Part shown: positions 61,705 to 64,000 of the stretch, one piece after another
Layout: each line of letters opens with the position of its first letter
Position numbering within the stretch: position 1 is the stretch's first letter
Origin: UBA1858 sp965227695
GTDB taxonomy: Bacteria > Pseudomonadota > Gammaproteobacteria > UBA4575
Length of the DNA: 64,000 bases
Assembly: GCA_965227695.1 (NCBI GenBank)
Contig: OZ245760.1
Span: forward strand, 1,550,001 to 1,614,000
Direction of reading: 5' to 3'
Translations under genes and position numbers: made by a program
Notes under the pieces: model-generated
What the model saw: the letters and a program-made list of their open reading frames with translations, nothing else
Database searches by the model: none
Told to the model about the DNA's origin: nothing

Positions 61705-62331
61705 GTGTTTGAAATTATCAAGTCAGGTGGTTGGTTAATGTTACCGATCTTGGGGTGCTCGGTGGTTGCACTGGCCATTGTGCTGGAAAGGTTTTGGAGC
61801 CTGCAAAAAAAGCGTGTCGCACCGGACAATCTCGTGGCGAAAGTGTGGAAGCTGGATCAGAGTAAACAGCTGACTGAGAAGAAAATTCTGGCCATTCGCG
61901 ACAGTTCACCACTGGGGCGGATTCTGGCAGCCGGCCTGCTGAATCGTGATAGCTCACGCGAAATCATGCGTGAAAGCATTGAAGAAACGGGCAGGCATGT
62001 GGCCTATGAGTTACAATTATTTCTGACAACACTTGGTACCATCGCGGCGATCTCGCCACTGCTGGGACTGTTAGGCACGGTAGTGGGCATGATCCAGGTG
62101 TTTGCGGTGATTACCAGTGTGGGTGTGGGGGATCCCGGCGAATTGGCCAATGGTATCTCAAAAGCCCTGATCACCACGGCGGCAGGAATTTCAGTGGCGA
62201 TTCCGGCAATATTTTTTGTGCGCTATTTTCGCCGCAAGGTCGATGGTCTGGTGGTCGATATGGAGGGTGAGGCGATCAAGCTGGTCGAAGTCATGCAGGG
62301 TTCGCGGCACGTCGATGCGGCGCAAAGCTAG
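61705..62331 (+). CDS. exbB: ExbB/TolQ-family proton channel protein
   Basis: A 208-residue inner-membrane protein with three transmembrane helices. GGWLMLPILGCSVVALAIVLERFWSL is the N-terminal helix, and LFLTTLGTIAAISPLLGLLGTVVGMIQVF and ALITTAAGISVAIPAIFFVRYFRRKVD are the channel helices. It starts at GTG 61705, 19 nt after comEC. This comEC-linked type, followed by exbD and msbA, probably energises an envelope process; the TonB partner is not here. Confidence 0.93.
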   Translation: MFEIIKSGGWLMLPILGCSVVALAIVLERFWSLQKKRVAPDNLVAKVWKLDQSKQLTEKKILAIRDSSPLGRILAAGLLNRDSSREIMRESIEETGRHVAYELQLFLTTLGTIAAISPLLGLLGTVVGMIQVFAVITSVGVGDPGELANGISKALITTAAGISVAIPAIFFVRYFRRKVDGLVVDMEGEAIKLVEVMQGSRHVDAAQS

Positions 62332-62356
62332 TTGATTAAGCAGGTTCAGTTAAAAA

Positions 62357-62785
62357 ATGCGATTTAATCTCGACGACGAAGACAAAACAGATGTCAGCCT
62401 GACGCCATTGATTGATGTGGTGTTCTTATTGCTTATTTTCTTCATGGTCACGACGACATTCGACAATGACGCAAGCCTGAAGATCGAATTACCTAAAGCC
62501 AGTAATACGGTACAATTAGAAGAGAAAAAGAGTCTGGAAGTGGTGATTGACCGCCAGGGCCAGTACTATATGGATGGTAAACGCCTGCTCGATGGACAAA
62601 CCCGAACACTGCAAACCGCACTGGCCAAATTAGCAAAACAATATGAGCTCGAAAAAGTCACAATACGCGCCGACGCCAATACTCCGCACCAGTACGTGGT
62701 CTCCGTCATGGATGCGGCTGGCAAAGTTGGTTTAAGTAAAGTATTCATCGCAACCTCCAGTGAGCAAGACAACGCCAAACAATAA
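62357..62785 (+). CDS. exbD: ExbD/TolR-family protein
   Basis: A 142-residue protein with a single N-terminal membrane helix and a periplasmic domain. DVSLTPLIDVVFLLLIFFMVTTTF contains the conserved aspartate (LIDVVF) used in proton transfer. VTIRADANTPHQYVVSVMDAAGKVGL is the C-terminal family block. It pairs with ExbB. The downstream msbA GTG lies 26 nt inside its 3' end. Confidence 0.94.
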   Translation: MRFNLDDEDKTDVSLTPLIDVVFLLLIFFMVTTTFDNDASLKIELPKASNTVQLEEKKSLEVVIDRQGQYYMDGKRLLDGQTRTLQTALAKLAKQYELEKVTIRADANTPHQYVVSVMDAAGKVGLSKVFIATSSEQDNAKQ

Positions 62786-64000
62786 ACGTGAGCAACATGC
62801 GTCGGGCCTGTCAATTTATCTCAGACTTCTAAAATACCTCAAGCAGCACAAATTTTTATTATTGGTCGCGATAGCCGGTCTGGCAGTGGTGGCCCTGTCC
62901 AATCTCGCCTTTACCGCGCTGTTAATTCCTTTAATTGATGAAGCTTTTGTTGCAAATGGTCAGCAATCGCTGACCTGGATACCGTTAACAATCGTCGCGA
63001 TTTTCTTTGTGCGCAGTCTCGGCAGTTTTTTGGGGTTTTATTTTATCGGGAGTGTGGGTCAGCAAATTGTTAAAGAATTACGTGCTGAAATGCATCAAAA
63101 ATTACTTTATTCACCCTCCAGTTATTACGATACTTCCACGCTCGGTACCTTGCTGTCAAAGTTTACATTCGATGTTGAACGCGTCACCTGGGCCGGCTCG
63201 AAAAGCATACCGATTATCGTGCGAGATACGCTCACTGTACTGTCATTACTGGCATGGATGTTTTATTTAAGCTGGAAATTAACCTGCGTGTTATTGATCG
63301 CAGCCCCTTTGGTTTACCTGGTCATTCGTTATGCGACGTTACGTTTTCGTAAACTCAGTCACCGCATACAGACATCCACCGGCGACATCACAACGCGGGT
63401 GGAAGAGGCCATCAGTGCCCAGTCGATTGTCAAACTGTTTACCGCTGAACAAAATGAAATTGAACGCTTTGAAGCCATTAATGATAAAAACCGCCGTAAT
63501 CAAACCAGGTTTGTTGCAGTAAAAGCCGTGAACACCCCGCTGGTACAGTTAATTGTCGGAGTGGCTTTTGGGGTAGTGATTTATGTGGCTTTTTTACCCG
63601 CTGTCAAAGCCGACCTGACCCCGGGAACGTTTGCCAGTTTTGTCACCGCGGTGATGGGCATGCTCAATTCGGCGCGCAAGCTGACAACCATTAACCAGAT
63701 ATTACAGGCAGGCATTGCCGCCAGTGAAAGTGTATTTGGGTTAATTGATCAACCCATGCAGAGTGACACGGGCAATATCTCCCTGACTAACTGTAAAGGG
63801 CATATTGTATTCAAAGATGTCTCATTTTCTTACCCGTCTAAAAACGAAAAAATATTAAAGAATATTAATCTGCAGGCACAGCAGAACGAAATGATCGCCC
63901 TGGTCGGCAAGTCCGGTAGTGGAAAATCATCGCTGGTCAAATTGATCCCGCGTTTTTATGAAGCACAGTCCGGCGAGATTCTGATTGATAGCCATCCGAT
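62760..64000 (+). CDS. msbA: Lipid A/phospholipid flippase MsbA (3' end outside window)
   Basis: A type I ABC exporter cut by the window edge after about 413 codons. The start is GTG 62760 (VSKTTPNNKREQHASGLSIYLRLLKYLKQHK), overlapping exbD by 26 nt; no better ATG is in frame. The six-helix transmembrane domain contains SLGSFLGFYFIGSVGQQIVKELRAEMHQKLL and EEAISAQSIVKLFTAE, and the nucleotide-binding domain begins with IVFKDVSFSYPSKNEKILKNINL and Walker A GKSGSGKSSLVKLIPRFYE. MsbA flips core-lipid A across the inner membrane. The exbBD-msbA order supports the assignment. Confidence 0.93.
   Translation, partial: MSKTTPNNKREQHASGLSIYLRLLKYLKQHKFLLLVAIAGLAVVALSNLAFTALLIPLIDEAFVANGQQSLTWIPLTIVAIFFVRSLGSFLGFYFIGSVGQQIVKELRAEMHQKLLYSPSSYYDTSTLGTLLSKFTFDVERVTWAGSKSIPIIVRDTLTVLSLLAWMFYLSWKLTCVLLIAAPLVYLVIRYATLRFRKLSHRIQTSTGDITTRVEEAISAQSIVKLFTAEQNEIERFEAINDKNRRNQTRFVAVKAVNTPLVQLIVGVAFGVVIYVAFLPAVKADLTPGTFASFVTAVMGMLNSARKLTTINQILQAGIAASESVFGLIDQPMQSDTGNISLTNCKGHIVFKDVSFSYPSKNEKILKNINLQAQQNEMIALVGKSGSGKSSLVKLIPRFYEAQSGEILIDSHP

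Noticed and set aside
1..64000. Mobile elements, prophage, CRISPR arrays, toxin-antitoxin or defence islands
   Set aside because: No transposase, integrase, phage structural gene, repeat-spacer array or defence gene was found; gene content is core metabolism, envelope and pilus functions.

Overview
The window reads as a chromosomal segment of a gammaproteobacterium of moderate GC content. Many blocks keep orders familiar from that class: prfB-lysS, sdhCDABE-ygfX, nagZ-hpt-thioinosine phosphorylase, csiV-mfd, ccmABCDEFGHI, lolCD, comEC-exbBD-msbA and a minor-pilin/pilY1 operon. Against this background are archaeal-type cofactor genes (MfnB, an MfnE-like kinase, DUF447, a dihydropteroate-synthase-related protein) and a flavocytochrome c sulfide dehydrogenase. 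Together they suggest a sulfur-oxidising organism with the tetrahydromethanopterin/methanofuran C1 pathway. No C1 enzyme (fae, mtdB, mch, fhc) lies in the window, so the lifestyle is inferred. No IS element, phage, CRISPR array, rRNA or tRNA was seen.

Layout. 1-2.6 kb: pabB (5' end outside), mfnE-like kinase and srkA, overlapping. 2.6-9.9 kb (-): type IV minor pilins fimT-pilV-pilW-pilX-pilY1, a small exported protein and a PilE-like pilin. 10.2-15.7 kb (-): a CDF metal exporter, a tandem GNAT-like protein, then mfnB, DUF447 and the DHPS-related gene. 15.9-20.4 kb (+): recJ, prfB with its programmed frameshift, lysS. 20.4-22.6 kb: small proteins and ygfZ. 22.6-27.4 kb (+): a structured leader, then sdhCDABE, ygfX, DUF1249. 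27.6-30.7 kb: an IscR homologue without cysteines, TetR plus alpha/beta hydrolase, malate dehydrogenase. 30.8-40 kb: zapE, a candidate sigma54-driven small RNA, nagZ-mscS-hpt-MTI phosphorylase, csiV and mfd. 40-50.4 kb: fccB, a diheme cytochrome and a tetraheme NapC-type cytochrome, divergent from the complete ccmA-I operon with an FNR-type box between them. 50.4-56.3 kb: a ModE-like regulator divergent from tupA and an SSS transporter, then agmatine catabolism aguBA. 56.5-64 kb: lolCD, a GIY-YIG protein, DUF2062, comEC, exbBD and the start of msbA.

How the genes fit together. pABA from PabB and the MfnB/MfnE/DHPS-like proteins would feed synthesis of methanofuran- and methanopterin-type cofactors. 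TupA and its PBP-domain regulator would serve tungsten or molybdenum enzymes such as formate dehydrogenase. FccAB and the NapC-type protein need covalent heme, which the neighbouring ccm operon supplies.

The most interesting unexplained element is at 31963-32206: stacked palindromes, a near-consensus -24/-12 promoter, and a transcript of about 97 nt with a strong hairpin, an exposed CTCCTCCT anti-Shine-Dalgarno tract and a terminator. Others are the cysteine-free IscR, the leader with three hairpins before sdhC, and the tupA-SSS pairing without tupBC.
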